A stretch of 64,000 nucleotides of DNA, taken from Candidatus Dactylopiibacterium sp. (GTDB lineage: Bacteria; Pseudomonadota; Gammaproteobacteria; Burkholderiales; Rhodocyclaceae). The notes below the pieces were generated by a model that saw only the letters and a list, made by a program, of their open reading frames with translations, searched no databases and had not been told where the DNA came from. Both the position numbers and the translations under genes were made by a program. The stretch lies in NCBI GenBank assembly GCA_031119555.1, contig JAVHXQ010000006.1, positions 1-64,000 of the forward strand, read 5' to 3'. Positions 12,234-21,020 of this stretch are shown one piece after another (the stretch's first letter is position 1; each line of letters begins with the position of its first letter).

Positions 12234-12848
12234 ATGAGGGGCATGACTGAATTTCCGACCTTGCTGGGGCCGCGCATCCGCTTGCGGCCCTTGATGCACG
12301 CCGATGCCGACGCGCTGGTGGCGGCGGCGTCCGACGGGTGCCTGTGGGAGCTGCCCTTCACGGTGGTGCCGTCGGCAAGCACGGTGGAGGCCTACATCGC
12401 CCATGCGCTGGCGGGGCGGGCGGCGGGCACGGTGCTGCCTTTCGCGACGGAGGACGTGGCTTCGGGGCGCGTGGTCGGCTCGACGCGTTTCTGGAAGATC
12501 GATCGCACCCATCGCAAGCTCGAGATCGGCAGCACCTGGCTGGCGGCCGCATGGCAGCGCACGCACGCCAACACCGAGGCCAAGTTCCTGATGCTGCGCC
12601 ATGCGTTCGAGGTGATGGGCTGCGTGCGCGTGCAATTCACGACCGACGAGCTGAACGGGAAATCGCGCGCGGCGATCCTGCGGCTGGGGGCGCTGCAAGA
12701 GGGCATCGTGCGCAACGAGCGCATCATGCCCGACGGGCGCAAGCGCAACTCGGTGCGCTTCAGCCTCATCGACGAGGAGTGGCCGGCGGCACGCGCGGCC
12801 TTGCTGCAGCGCCTCGCGGCGGGCGGCGCCACGGGGCTAGAAGCGTGA
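12234..12848 (+). CDS. GNAT family N-acetyltransferase (RimJ/RimL type)
   Basis: This 204-residue acetyltransferase has the RimJ/RimL-like start (LLGPRIRLRPLMHADADAL). Its core is the acetyl-CoA region GSTWLAAAWQRTHANTEAKFLMLRHAFEVMGCVRVQFTTDELN, then SRAAILRLGALQEGIVRNERIMPDGRKRNSVRFSLI. This set is typical of proteins like YjaB/RimJ that acetylate an amino group of a protein or small molecule. The substrate cannot be read. GGAG precedes the start at 12234; a second Met three codons on is possible. It converges on and overlaps the end of the DUF924 gene by 12 bases. Confidence 0.85.
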   Translation: MRGMTEFPTLLGPRIRLRPLMHADADALVAAASDGCLWELPFTVVPSASTVEAYIAHALAGRAAGTVLPFATEDVASGRVVGSTRFWKIDRTHRKLEIGSTWLAAAWQRTHANTEAKFLMLRHAFEVMGCVRVQFTTDELNGKSRAAILRLGALQEGIVRNERIMPDGRKRNSVRFSLIDEEWPAARAALLQRLAAGGATGLEA

Positions 12849-13373
12849 GCCGGGCTCGGCCAGGAACGCGAGTTCTTCGGCGGTGGAGGTGCGGCCCAGG
12901 GTTTCGTTGCGGTGCGGGTAGCGCCCGAAGCGGTCGATGATGGCCTTGTGGCGCAGCTCGAAGTCGTAGCTCAGAGGCTCGCCGAGGCCGGCGAAGAGCC
13001 GCTCGGCCTGGGCGTGGATGAGCGGCGACTCGCTGTGCATGTAGGGCATGTAGAGGAACTGGCGCTGGGGCGGCGGTAAGGCCCGGTCGTGTCCGCCGGC
13101 CACGGCTTCCTGCGCCAGCGCGAGCGCCATGGCGTCGTTCTCGAAGGCGCGCGCGCTGCCGCGATGGATGTTGCGCGAGAACTGGTCGAGCACGAGGATC
13201 TCGGCCAGCCGGCCGCGCGCCTCGATGCGCCAGGCGTGACGCTCGCCGCGTCGCGCGGCGGCGTGCTCGGCGCCGAAGCGCGCGGCGATGGCGGCGTCCA
13301 GCGCGGGGTCGGCCTGCCAGTGCTTGGCGGGCGGAAGTTCGACGAACCAGAACTGCAGGATGTCTTCGATCAT
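12837..13373 (-). CDS. DUF924 family protein
   Basis: This 178-residue protein matches DUF924: DILQFWFVELPPAKHWQADPALDAAIAARFG, then ILVLDQFSRNIHRGSARAFENDAMAL, FLYMPYMHSESPLIHAQAERLF, and DFELRHKAIIDRFGRYPHRNETLGRTSTAEELAFL. The family is an all-helical, TPR-like fold common in proteobacteria with no established function. It is convergent with the acetyltransferase gene. It lies 36 bases downstream of the giant hybrid kinase gene on the same strand and could be read through from it. Confidence 0.9.
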   Translation of the reverse strand: MIEDILQFWFVELPPAKHWQADPALDAAIAARFGAEHAAARRGERHAWRIEARGRLAEILVLDQFSRNIHRGSARAFENDAMALALAQEAVAGGHDRALPPPQRQFLYMPYMHSESPLIHAQAERLFAGLGEPLSYDFELRHKAIIDRFGRYPHRNETLGRTSTAEELAFLAEPGSRF

Positions 13374-13408
13374 GCGGTGGCCTCCGGGCTGTGTAATCGG
13401 CCGGGGCG

Positions 13409-16400
13409 TCAGGAGGTGGCGATGGCGAGCGGCTGGTTTTCGCGGCAGAAGCGCGCGAAGGCCTCGGCGGGGAGCGGACGCGAGAAGTAATACCCCTGGA
13501 TCTCGTCGCAGCCCTGGGCGCGCAGGAATTCGAGTTGGGCGGCGGTCTCGACGCCTTCGCCGACGACCTTGAGCCCCAGGCGGTGGGCGAGGTCGATGAT
13601 GGCGGCGGCGATCACGGGCGCGCCGTTTTGGGCGGGAATGTCGCGCACGAAGGACTGGTCGATCTTGAGTGCGTCGATGGGGAAGCGCTGCAGGTAGCCG
13701 AAGCTCGAGTAGCCGGTGCCGAAGTCGTCGAGCGACAAGCTCACGCCAAGCTGCTTGAGTGCCTGCAGCACCGCGAGGGTGTGCTGCGGATCGTCCATGA
13801 GCATGCTTTCGGTGAGTTCCAGTTCGAGGCAGGCGGGGTCGAGCCGGTAGCGCGAGAGCGCGCCGCGAACCACCGTGGGCAGGTCGCCGGCGCGGAACTG
13901 GCGGGCCGAGACGTTGAGCGCGAGGCGGCAGTGCTTCATGCCTTCGTCTTGCCAGGCGCGCAGCTGGCGGCAGCTTTCGTCTATGACCCAGACGCCGATG
14001 GCGTCGATGAGGCCGGTGGCTTCGGCATGCGGGATGAACTGCGCGGGAGAGATCACCGTGCCGTCGGCCTGGCGCCAGCGGATGAGCGCTTCGGCGCCGC
14101 GGATGTGGCCGCTGGCGAGTTCCACCTTGGCCTGGTAGTGCAGCTCGAATTCGTTGCGGTCGATGGCCTTGCGCAGCGCGGCGTCCAGCCCCAGGCGCTG
14201 CAGGGCGTCGGCGTTCATGGTGGCGGTGTAGAAGCAGAAGCGGTTGCGCCCCTGGGCCTTGGCCTGGTGCAGCGCGGCGTCGGCGTTGCGCAGCAGTTCG
14301 TTGGCGTTGCGGCCGTCTTCGGGGTGGATGCTGATGCCGATGCTGGCCGCCACGTAGAGCTCTTCGCCGTTGGGCAGGCAGAACGGCGCCGAGAGGGCGT
14401 CGAGGATGGCGTGCGCCACTTCGGCGGCGGCCTCGGGGCCGTCGATGGATTCGAGGATCAGCATGAACTCGTCGCCGCCCAGCCGCCCCAGCGTGTCTTC
14501 CTGGCGCACGCGGTGGCTCAGCCGCGCGGCCACTTCCACGAGCAGCAGGTCGCCGACCTTGTGGCCCAGGCTGTCGTTGATGGTCTGGAAGCGGTCGAGG
14601 TTCACGAACAGCACCGCCACGTGGTGGCGCGCGCGCTGGGCCTGGCTCAGGGAGTGGTCGAGGCGCGACTGCAGCAGCAGGCGGTTGGGCAGTTCGGTCA
14701 GCGGGTCGTAGTGGGCCAGGCGGGCGAGCTGTTCTTCGTTCTGGCGCGCCTGGCTGATGTCGGTCATCAGCGCCACGTAGCGGCTGGCGCGCTGCTGTTC
14801 GTCGAACACCGTGGAGATCGTCATGCGGCACAGATAGGATTCGCCGTTCTTGCGCCGGTTCCACACTTCGCCCTGCCACTGGCCGCTCACGCGCAGGCTG
14901 GCCCAGAGTGCCTGGAAGAAGTCCGGCCCGTGCCGGTCGGAGCGCAGCAGGCGGGTGTTCTGCCCCACCGCCTCGCTTTCGCCGTAGCCCGTGATGTCGG
15001 TGAAGGCGCGGTTCACGGCGAGGATCTCGCCCTCCAGCCCGGTGATGAGCACGGCCTCGCGCGCGCTTTCGAACACCGTGGCGGCCTGGCGCAGGCGCTC
15101 GTCGGTCTGGCGGCTCGCCGTGACGTCATAGACGATGCCCACGTAGCGGCCTGCGGGGCCGTCGGGCGTGACCACCGGGTGGCCGTGCTCGCAGACCCAG
15201 CGGAAGCTGCCGTCGGGCCGCACGACGCGGTATTCGAGTTCGAAGGGTTCGCCGGCCTCGATGGCGTGGCGCTCGACCTGCCACACGCGCGTGCGGTCGG
15301 CTTCGTCTATCGACTGCAGCTTGGCCCAGGGGTTGTCGTAGAGCGTTTCGCGCGGGGCCTGCCAGATTTCTTCGTAGGCCGGGCTCACGTAGATGTAGCG
15401 GTGGGGCGCGCGTTCGGTGAGCCAGATCACTTCGGGGATGGTCGCGGCGATGAGGCGGAAGCGTTCCTCGCTTTCCTGCAGCGCGGACTCGGCGGTCTTG
15501 CGTTCGCTGATGTCCTGGATCACCGAGATGAAGTAGTCGGGGCTGCCGTCTTCCTTGCGCACCAGCGACACCGTGAGCTTGATCCACGCCACCTCGCCGC
15601 GCTTGGTGATGTAGCGTTTCTCGAGCTGGTAGCTCGTGAATTCGCCCCTGAGCAGGCGCTCGACCTGCTCGTTGTCGCGTGCGAGATCGTCGGGGTGGGT
15701 GACGTCGCGGAAGCTCAGCCGGCAGAGTTCTTCGGCGGTGTAGCCGACGATCTCGCAGAGCTTCTGGTTCACGTGTATCCAGGTGCCGTCCGGTGCCACG
15801 TGAGCCATGCCCGCGGCGGCCTGCTCGAAGGTGGCGCGAAAGCGCGCTTCCAGGCTGCGCAGCTGGCGCCCGATGCGGCGGCGTTCGCTGAGCAGGCTGG
15901 CGATGCGCGCCTGCAGGTCGTCCACCGTGAAGGGCTTCTGGATGTAGTCCTGCACGCCGTGGCGCAGCAGCCGGCCGCGCAACGCGTCGTCGGCCTTGGC
16001 GGTGAGCATGACGATGGGCGTGTCGTCGAGTTCGGGCAGCTGGCGGATGCGTTCGACGAGGCGGTCGCCGCTCATGCCGGGCATCATCACGTCGGAGAGG
16101 ATCAGCGCGGGCTTGAGTTCCTGCGCCAGCCTGAGGCCGGTGTGGCCGTCGCCGGCGTTCGCCACGCGATAGCGCTCGGCGAGCGTGGCGGTGATGAAGG
16201 CGTTCATGTCGGGGTTGTCTTCGATCACCAGGATCAGCGGCGCGTCTTCGTCGCCCTGCGTGGCGAGCGCGCTGCGCGCGGAGGCCAGGCGGGCGTCATC
16301 CACCTCGGCCTGGGCGTCGGCCAGTATCTCGGTGACCGGCCCGCCCAGCACGGTGCCGGCCGGTGCGGTGAGTGGCAGGCGCACGGTGAAGGCCGCGCCG

Positions 16401-17650
16401 CCTTCGGGCGCGCGTTGCAGGGTGACGCTGCCGCGCTGCAGGGTCACGAACTCGCGCACGATGGACAAGCCCAGGCCGGTGCCGGAGACGCGCCGCTGCG
16501 CGCTGTCGTCGATCTGGCGGAAGCGCTCGAAGACGGTCTCGCGCATGGCGTCGGGAATGCCCGGGCCGCTGTCGCGGATCTCGAACACGGCGGCGCCCTC
16601 CTCGGCGCGCAGGCTCACGCGCACGATGCCTTCGTCGGGCACGAACTTGAACGCGTTGGAGAGCAGGTTGAGCAGGATGCGCTCGCACTTGGGGGCGTCG
16701 GCCTCTATCGCGAGCGCGCCCGGGCAGTCCACCTCGTAATGGATGCCGCGATCGTTCGCGATGGTGTCGAAGTTGGACGTCATCACGCGCGCGAGCCGGG
16801 CCATGTCGAAGGCGGCGTACTGCAGGTTCATCTGGCCGGAATCGAGCTTGGCGATGTCGAGCAGGTTGTCGACCTGGCGGTGCAGCAGGCGCGCGTTGCG
16901 TTGCACGACCTGCAGGCTGTGGCGCTCGCCCTCGTCCAGATGGGGCGACTCGAGCAGGCGCGTGAGCGGGCCCAGGATCAGCGTCAGCGGGGTGCGCAGC
17001 TCATGGCTCACGTTGGCGAAGAAGCGCGTCTTGAGTTCGTCGAGTTCGCGGGTCTTCTGGTACAGGCGGTCGAGTTCTTCGTTGGCGCTCTTGAGCTGCG
17101 CGCTGGCCTCGGCGACCTCGTTCACGCGCGCGAACATCTCGGCTTCCATGCGCAGCGCCTGCTGGCGCAGGGTGTCGTTGAGGCGGCTGTCCTCCACGCC
17201 CTGGCGCTTGAGGCGCACGAAATCGGTCACGTCCTCGGCGCGGTGGATCACATACACAAGCTCGCCGGCCTCATCCAGCACCGGCGTGTTGAAGGGGCTC
17301 CAGTAGCGCGTCTCGAAGCCGCCGCCTTCGGCCGCCGGCTTGCGGATGTCGTAGCGCTGCACCGGCATGATGTCGATCTGCCGCGTCTGCAGCACGTGCA
17401 TCAGCGAGGCGCGCAGGTTGCGCATGCCCTCGGCGCCGGGGTCGTCGGGATTGTCGGGAAAGACCTCGAACATCGTCTTGCCGAGGATCTCCTCGCGCCG
17501 CGTCATGGTCGCCTGCGTATAGGCGTGATTGACCGCGACGATCCGCAGATCCGGGTCGAGCACCAGATACAGGCCCGGCACGGCATCGAAAAGGCGTTCG
17601 AAATCGGGCGTGGAGGCGGCTGCTTGCCCGGGCGTCCCTGCTGTCGTCAT
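13409..17650 (-). CDS. Giant PAS / histidine kinase / receiver / GGDEF-EAL hybrid
   Basis: This 1413-residue soluble protein joins a phosphorelay kinase to c-di-GMP enzymes. Order: PAS (about 15-140); coiled coil; HisKA with phospho-His 216 (SHELRTP); HATPase (NAFKFVPDEG, DSGPGI, GTGLGLSIV); receiver with Asp 520 (LILSDVMMPGMSG); three PAS/PAC domains (about 610-985); GGDEF near 1058 (GRLGGDEF, with an RQED inhibitory site five residues before); and EAL near 1187 (GAEALIRW, DDFGTGYSS). Both cyclase and phosphodiesterase signatures are intact. No membrane helix is seen. I chose 17650 because GAGG sits 7 bases before it; the ATG at 17656 is too close to any ribosome site. No partner gene is adjacent. 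Confidence 0.93.
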   Translation of the reverse strand: MTTAGTPGQAAASTPDFERLFDAVPGLYLVLDPDLRIVAVNHAYTQATMTRREEILGKTMFEVFPDNPDDPGAEGMRNLRASLMHVLQTRQIDIMPVQRYDIRKPAAEGGGFETRYWSPFNTPVLDEAGELVYVIHRAEDVTDFVRLKRQGVEDSRLNDTLRQQALRMEAEMFARVNEVAEASAQLKSANEELDRLYQKTRELDELKTRFFANVSHELRTPLTLILGPLTRLLESPHLDEGERHSLQVVQRNARLLHRQVDNLLDIAKLDSGQMNLQYAAFDMARLARVMTSNFDTIANDRGIHYEVDCPGALAIEADAPKCERILLNLLSNAFKFVPDEGIVRVSLRAEEGAAVFEIRDSGPGIPDAMRETVFERFRQIDDSAQRRVSGTGLGLSIVREFVTLQRGSVTLQRAPEGGAAFTVRLPLTAPAGTVLGGPVTEILADAQAEVDDARLASARSALATQGDEDAPLILVIEDNPDMNAFITATLAERYRVANAGDGHTGLRLAQELKPALILSDVMMPGMSGDRLVERIRQLPELDDTPIVMLTAKADDALRGRLLRHGVQDYIQKPFTVDDLQARIASLLSERRRIGRQLRSLEARFRATFEQAAAGMAHVAPDGTWIHVNQKLCEIVGYTAEELCRLSFRDVTHPDDLARDNEQVERLLRGEFTSYQLEKRYITKRGEVAWIKLTVSLVRKEDGSPDYFISVIQDISERKTAESALQESEERFRLIAATIPEVIWLTERAPHRYIYVSPAYEEIWQAPRETLYDNPWAKLQSIDEADRTRVWQVERHAIEAGEPFELEYRVVRPDGSFRWVCEHGHPVVTPDGPAGRYVGIVYDVTASRQTDERLRQAATVFESAREAVLITGLEGEILAVNRAFTDITGYGESEAVGQNTRLLRSDRHGPDFFQALWASLRVSGQWQGEVWNRRKNGESYLCRMTISTVFDEQQRASRYVALMTDISQARQNEEQLARLAHYDPLTELPNRLLLQSRLDHSLSQAQRARHHVAVLFVNLDRFQTINDSLGHKVGDLLLVEVAARLSHRVRQEDTLGRLGGDEFMLILESIDGPEAAAEVAHAILDALSAPFCLPNGEELYVAASIGISIHPEDGRNANELLRNADAALHQAKAQGRNRFCFYTATMNADALQRLGLDAALRKAIDRNEFELHYQAKVELASGHIRGAEALIRWRQADGTVISPAQFIPHAEATGLIDAIGVWVIDESCRQLRAWQDEGMKHCRLALNVSARQFRAGDLPTVVRGALSRYRLDPACLELELTESMLMDDPQHTLAVLQALKQLGVSLSLDDFGTGYSSFGYLQRFPIDALKIDQSFVRDIPAQNGAPVIAAAIIDLAHRLGLKVVGEGVETAAQLEFLRAQGCDEIQGYYFSRPLPAEAFARFCRENQPLAIATS

Positions 17651-17781
17651 TCCCATACCTCGGCGTCGTCATCTGCCCGGCCTGCGCGGAATGAAGGCGC
17701 ACGGGGCATTCGATGATCTTCGATTGCGCGACGACCAGACCCTCCCCGGTCCGAACGCCGCAGGCGTAACGCTGCGTGTGC

Positions 17782-17787
17782 ATTATA
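17782..17787 (-). promoter_or_regulatory. -10 box (TATAAT) of the hybrid kinase gene
   Basis: A perfect TATAAT on the minus strand sits about 130 bases before the kinase start, within CTATCTATAATGCACA. No good -35 is found at 16-18 bases, so an activator or an alternative holoenzyme may be involved. Confidence 0.5.
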
Positions 17788-17949
17788 GATAGAAGTTCGT
17801 ACCAGTCCGCCGCAGGCGCCTGTGCCTTGCCCGGCCCGTCAGATGAGCCTGTACATGCGCCTTGAGGTCACCACGCCGGGTGAGAACGTTATCGGCGCGG
17901 CTGCCCGCAAGCCCCGCCATCACGGCCCGTGCGCGGTGCCGGCAGCCAG

Positions 17950-17986
17950 AAAACACAACGCGCCCTGCGAGGTCGCGGGCGCGTTG
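17950..17986 (-). terminator. Second terminator after the nucleotidase gene
   Basis: On the minus strand CAACGCGCCC pairs with GGGCGCGTTG (10-base stem, 11-base loop) and is followed by TGTTTTC. It stands behind the hairpin at 18001-18045, forming a tandem pair. Confidence 0.7.
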
Positions 17987-18000
17987 CGGGGGATGCGTAA

Positions 18001-18045
18001 AGCCTGCCCGTTCGGAGGGAACGGGCTACGTACGGACGGGCAGGC
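18001..18045 (-). terminator. First terminator after the nucleotidase gene
   Basis: On the minus strand GCCTGCCCGT pairs with ACGGGCAGGC (10-base stem) and is followed by TTTACG. An inner hairpin CCCGTTC/GAACGGG fills the loop. It begins 7 bases after the nucleotidase stop. Confidence 0.7.
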
Positions 18046-18051
18046 CGGGGC

Positions 18052-20085
18052 TCAGAGGTCCTCGGCGCGCAGGCTGAGGTTCTGGATCCGGCGGCTCGCC
18101 CCGGCCCCGCTGTCGGCCACCGCGTAAGGCGTGGCGCGCGGGAAGCGGTTCTTGAGGAACCAGGCGAACGCGTCCTGCTCGCCGCCCGCCGTGGTGAAGC
18201 TCATGGTGGCGCCGCTCGCGACGAGATCGATCTGGTTGAACAGCGCGCCGTCGGCGGTCTTGAACGCCGGGAAGGGGTAGGCGTCGCCCCCGGTGCTGCC
18301 GCCCGTGGTGGTGGCGTTGGCCAGGTAGTTGAGCGTGACCATGCGGTACGCCTTGGTGGGGGCCACCTGGAAGGCGCCATTGCGATACACCGTCTCGGCG
18401 GCCGTGGCGGGGCCGGTGCCGTCGGGGTCATCGACGACGATGGTCTTCACGCGGCTGCCGGCGGCCAGCGCGGGGTCGAAGCTGAAGCGCACGCCGGCCA
18501 CCTGCGGGAACTTGCCCTGGGTGGAGTTGGCGAGCCAGTCCGACACGCCGTGCTCGAGCACCTGCTTGAGCTGCGTGGCGGTCACCGTGACGAGCGAGAG
18601 CGCGTTGTTGAACTTGAGCGCGAACTCGATATCCAGCTGCGAGATGTCGCCGGCCTGCTTGCCGATGGCCGTGTTGGCGGCGGTGGCGGTCTTGGTGCCG
18701 CCGCTCGTGGACCCGGGCGGGGCGGCGATGTAGCCGATGGAGGAGCGGATGCCGCCGCCATTCTTGAGCGAGATCGCGACGGCGCCGTCGGTGCGCTGGG
18801 CGTAGGCCAGGTTGGCGTCGGCCGAGAGGTTGCCGAGGTTGGATTCGCGATTGCGCACGAAGACGCGGTCGCCTTCCAGATATACGCTCGCCGCGCCCTG
18901 GATGTTGCCGTCCTTGGCGGCGATCACGGTGCCCACCTTGTCGGCGATGGCCTTCACGGCGGGCATGGCGTCGGCCATGCTGACGCCCGCGCGCGCCAGG
19001 CCGGCGTCGCTGGTGGCCCAGGCGCCGTTGGCGGCGGCGTCCAGGCGCGCGGTGATGATCCGGCCTTCCTGGTCGAAGGGCAGCACGAGGCGGCCGAGGT
19101 ACTTGTAGTCGGCATCGACGTTCACGACGAGGATGGGCTCGCCGGCCGCCGAGGTGTAGCTCAGGGGGTAGGTGCCGCCCGCCGTGTCGCCGGCGCGGAC
19201 GATGTCGTTGCCATCGTAGAGGCCGGTGTTGGAGCCGCCCGCGACGATCACGTCCACGTTGCGCAGGCGCGGCGCGAGGGCTTTTTCCACCGCGAGCTGC
19301 TGCATGTGCGCGAGCACGATCACCTTGTTGATGCCCTTCGCGGTGAGCGCATCGACCGAGCCCTGGATCTCGGCCGCGAGCTTGCCCAGATCGTTGTCGG
19401 CCGGGCGCACGGCGACGCCGCCCATGGTCGTGATCGACGGCAGCGTGGGCGTGGAGGCGCCGACGATGCCGATCTTCTGGCCGCCCACGGTGACGACCAC
19501 GTACTTCGCGATCTTGTTGGCGAGCGTGGCGGCTTCGGCGCCGTCGTTGGCCGCCGAGGCCAGGCCCGACAGGTTGGCGTCGCCGGAGAAATCGAGGTTG
19601 GTCGCCACGTAGGGGAACTTCGTGCCCACCCACGGCGAGGCGGCCTTGAGCAGGTCGGCCACGGTGCGGGTGCCGTTGTCGAATTCGTGGTTGCCGAAGG
19701 CGGAGACCTGCACGCCCATGGCGTTGAGGATGCCGATGTCGGCACGGCCCGCGGAGGGCGCGCCGAGTTCGGTGGCGAGCGAGCCATCGTCGCCGGCGTT
19801 GAAGAACGGGCCGGGAATGTAGTTGTCGCCCGAAGAAACGAAGAGCGTGTTGTCCGGCATCTGGCCCCGGAACTTCGCGACCAGCGCGGAAATGCCCTTG
19901 GCATTGGTCACGAGGTCGCCGCCGCTGTCCATGTCGGACACGTGCAGCAACTGCAGCGTGTAGGCCGCGGGTGCCGCGCTGGAGCTGCTGGCGGAAGCGT
20001 CGTCGTGCGTGTCGTCGCTGCCGCCGCAGGCGGCGAGCAGGGCGGCGAGCAGCGCCGCCGGAATCAGGGGATGGATTTTCGTCAT
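18052..20085 (-). CDS. Lipoprotein 5'-nucleotidase / UshA-like metallophosphatase
   Basis: This 677-residue exported enzyme has a signal peptide ending in a lipobox (AALLAACGGS, Cys near residue 20) and a Ser/Ala-rich linker. A calcineurin-like metallophosphatase domain follows: LLHVSDMDSG, SSGDNYIPG, GNHEFDNGT, VIVLAHMQQ. The 5'-nucleotidase C-terminal domain (NGGGIRSSIGYI, DIEFALKFNNALSLVTVTATQLKQVLEHGV) binds the substrate base. Such proteins hydrolyse nucleotides in the periplasm to salvage phosphate and nucleosides. The first metal motif reads HVSDMDSG instead of the usual HxNDxHG, so one ligand differs. The gene is monocistronic with two terminators; no Pho box was recognised. Confidence 0.9.
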   Translation of the reverse strand: MTKIHPLIPAALLAALLAACGGSDDTHDDASASSSSAAPAAYTLQLLHVSDMDSGGDLVTNAKGISALVAKFRGQMPDNTLFVSSGDNYIPGPFFNAGDDGSLATELGAPSAGRADIGILNAMGVQVSAFGNHEFDNGTRTVADLLKAASPWVGTKFPYVATNLDFSGDANLSGLASAANDGAEAATLANKIAKYVVVTVGGQKIGIVGASTPTLPSITTMGGVAVRPADNDLGKLAAEIQGSVDALTAKGINKVIVLAHMQQLAVEKALAPRLRNVDVIVAGGSNTGLYDGNDIVRAGDTAGGTYPLSYTSAAGEPILVVNVDADYKYLGRLVLPFDQEGRIITARLDAAANGAWATSDAGLARAGVSMADAMPAVKAIADKVGTVIAAKDGNIQGAASVYLEGDRVFVRNRESNLGNLSADANLAYAQRTDGAVAISLKNGGGIRSSIGYIAAPPGSTSGGTKTATAANTAIGKQAGDISQLDIEFALKFNNALSLVTVTATQLKQVLEHGVSDWLANSTQGKFPQVAGVRFSFDPALAAGSRVKTIVVDDPDGTGPATAAETVYRNGAFQVAPTKAYRMVTLNYLANATTTGGSTGGDAYPFPAFKTADGALFNQIDLVASGATMSFTTAGGEQDAFAWFLKNRFPRATPYAVADSGAGASRRIQNLSLRAEDL

Positions 20086-20223
20086 GCGGGCTCTGCCTTC
20101 TGGAACGGAAAACGGAAGGCCGCATTCTGTCCAGCGCGCATGACATGCCGATGACGGAGGGATTGCACCGGCCGGGCAGGGGGCGAGCGCGGCGACGCCG
20201 CCCGCCGCGCCGCGTACGTCGGG

Positions 20224-20961
20224 TCAGTCCAGGTGTTCGTGAAAGCCCTCGGCGCCCGGCTTCCAGTAGGCCGCCACGCGCAGGGCTTCCCTGGGGTGAT
20301 GCTTCACGTCGACGAAATGCGCGCGCAGGCGCTGCATGCTGGCGGATTCCCCCGCCGCCCAGATGAAACCTTCGCCCTCCGGCAGCGTGAAGCCCTGAGC
20401 GGCGTCGAGCAGCGCGGTGGTGGAATCCACCCAGTGCACGTCCGCCCGCGCGGCGCCCGCGAACGGCAGGCGATCGGCCGCCGCGTCGGCCTGGGCGATG
20501 ATCCACACGCGCGCCCCGGCGGGCAGTTCCTCGGTGCGCCGGCGCATCGCGGGCAGGGCGCTGGAATCGCCCACGAGCAGATGCCAGGCGTAATCCATGG
20601 GAATGATCATCGAGCCGCGCGGCCCGGCGATCACGGCCCGCTGGCCCACGCGCGCCTGGCGTGCCCAGTCGGCGGCGCGGCCCGTCGCGTGCAGCGCGAA
20701 CTCGATCTCCAGCTCGCCGCGCGCGCGGTCGAACCGACGCGGCGTGTAGTCGCGCCGGACTTCCTCGCCCTCCGCCGTCGTGAACATGAACTTGATGTGA
20801 TCGTCGAAGGAGGCGCTTTCAAAATCCGCCAGCGCCTCGCCCCGGAAGGTGATCGAGATGAAGTTCTCGCCCAGCGGCCGGACGGCGGACACTTCGACGT
20901 CGCGGCGGCGCAGTTCGTAGCGCACGCGCTGGATGCGGGAACGGTTGACAGTGCTTTCCAT
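20224..20961 (-). CDS. Siderophore-interacting protein (ferric-chelate reductase)
   Basis: This 245-residue FAD-dependent SIP/ViuB-family reductase releases iron from ferric siderophores in the cytoplasm, using NAD(P)H. The FAD-binding barrel carries the RRDYTPRRFD motif (family RxYTxR) and IKFMFTTAEGEEV. The C-terminal part has HLLVGDSSALPAMRRRTEELPAGARVWIIAQ and FIWAAGESASMQRLRAHF, which bind the pyridine nucleotide. It resembles E. coli YqjH. The start at 20961 (MESTVNRSRIQR) follows AAGGTGG. It is divergent, with a 33-base gap, from a MarR gene that probably represses it. Confidence 0.92.
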   Translation of the reverse strand: MESTVNRSRIQRVRYELRRRDVEVSAVRPLGENFISITFRGEALADFESASFDDHIKFMFTTAEGEEVRRDYTPRRFDRARGELEIEFALHATGRAADWARQARVGQRAVIAGPRGSMIIPMDYAWHLLVGDSSALPAMRRRTEELPAGARVWIIAQADAAADRLPFAGAARADVHWVDSTTALLDAAQGFTLPEGEGFIWAAGESASMQRLRAHFVDVKHHPREALRVAAYWKPGAEGFHEHLD

Positions 20962-20991
20962 GATCCACCTTGATGGTTGATAATGTCCTCT

Positions 20992-21020
20992 ATCATGCGA
21001 AAGAAAGTTGACAAAGTCAA
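20992..21020 (-). promoter_or_regulatory. Promoter of the ferric reductase gene with overlapping palindrome
   Basis: On the minus strand TTGACT (21015-21020), 17 bases, CATGAT (20992-20997) forms a plausible -35/-10. The -35 lies in a perfect palindrome, TTGAC-AAA-GTCAA (21008-21020), that falls inside the first codons of the divergent MarR gene. A MarR dimer there would block both genes. Confidence 0.5.

Larger units (their letters stand above)
17657..18051. other. Intergenic region with terminators and a promoter
   Basis: No gene is seen in these 395 bases. From the right it holds two hairpin terminators for the nucleotidase gene (17950-17986 and 18001-18045). In the middle is a stretch with no recognisable signal. 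Near the left end is a TATAAT (minus strand, 17782-17787) likely serving the hybrid kinase gene. Confidence 0.6.

Noticed and set aside
13535-17716. A very long open frame on the plus strand opposite the hybrid kinase gene
   Set aside because: It is a product of high GC and lack of stops. The minus-strand frame gives coherent kinase, PAS, GGDEF and EAL domains; the plus-strand one gives no recognisable domain.
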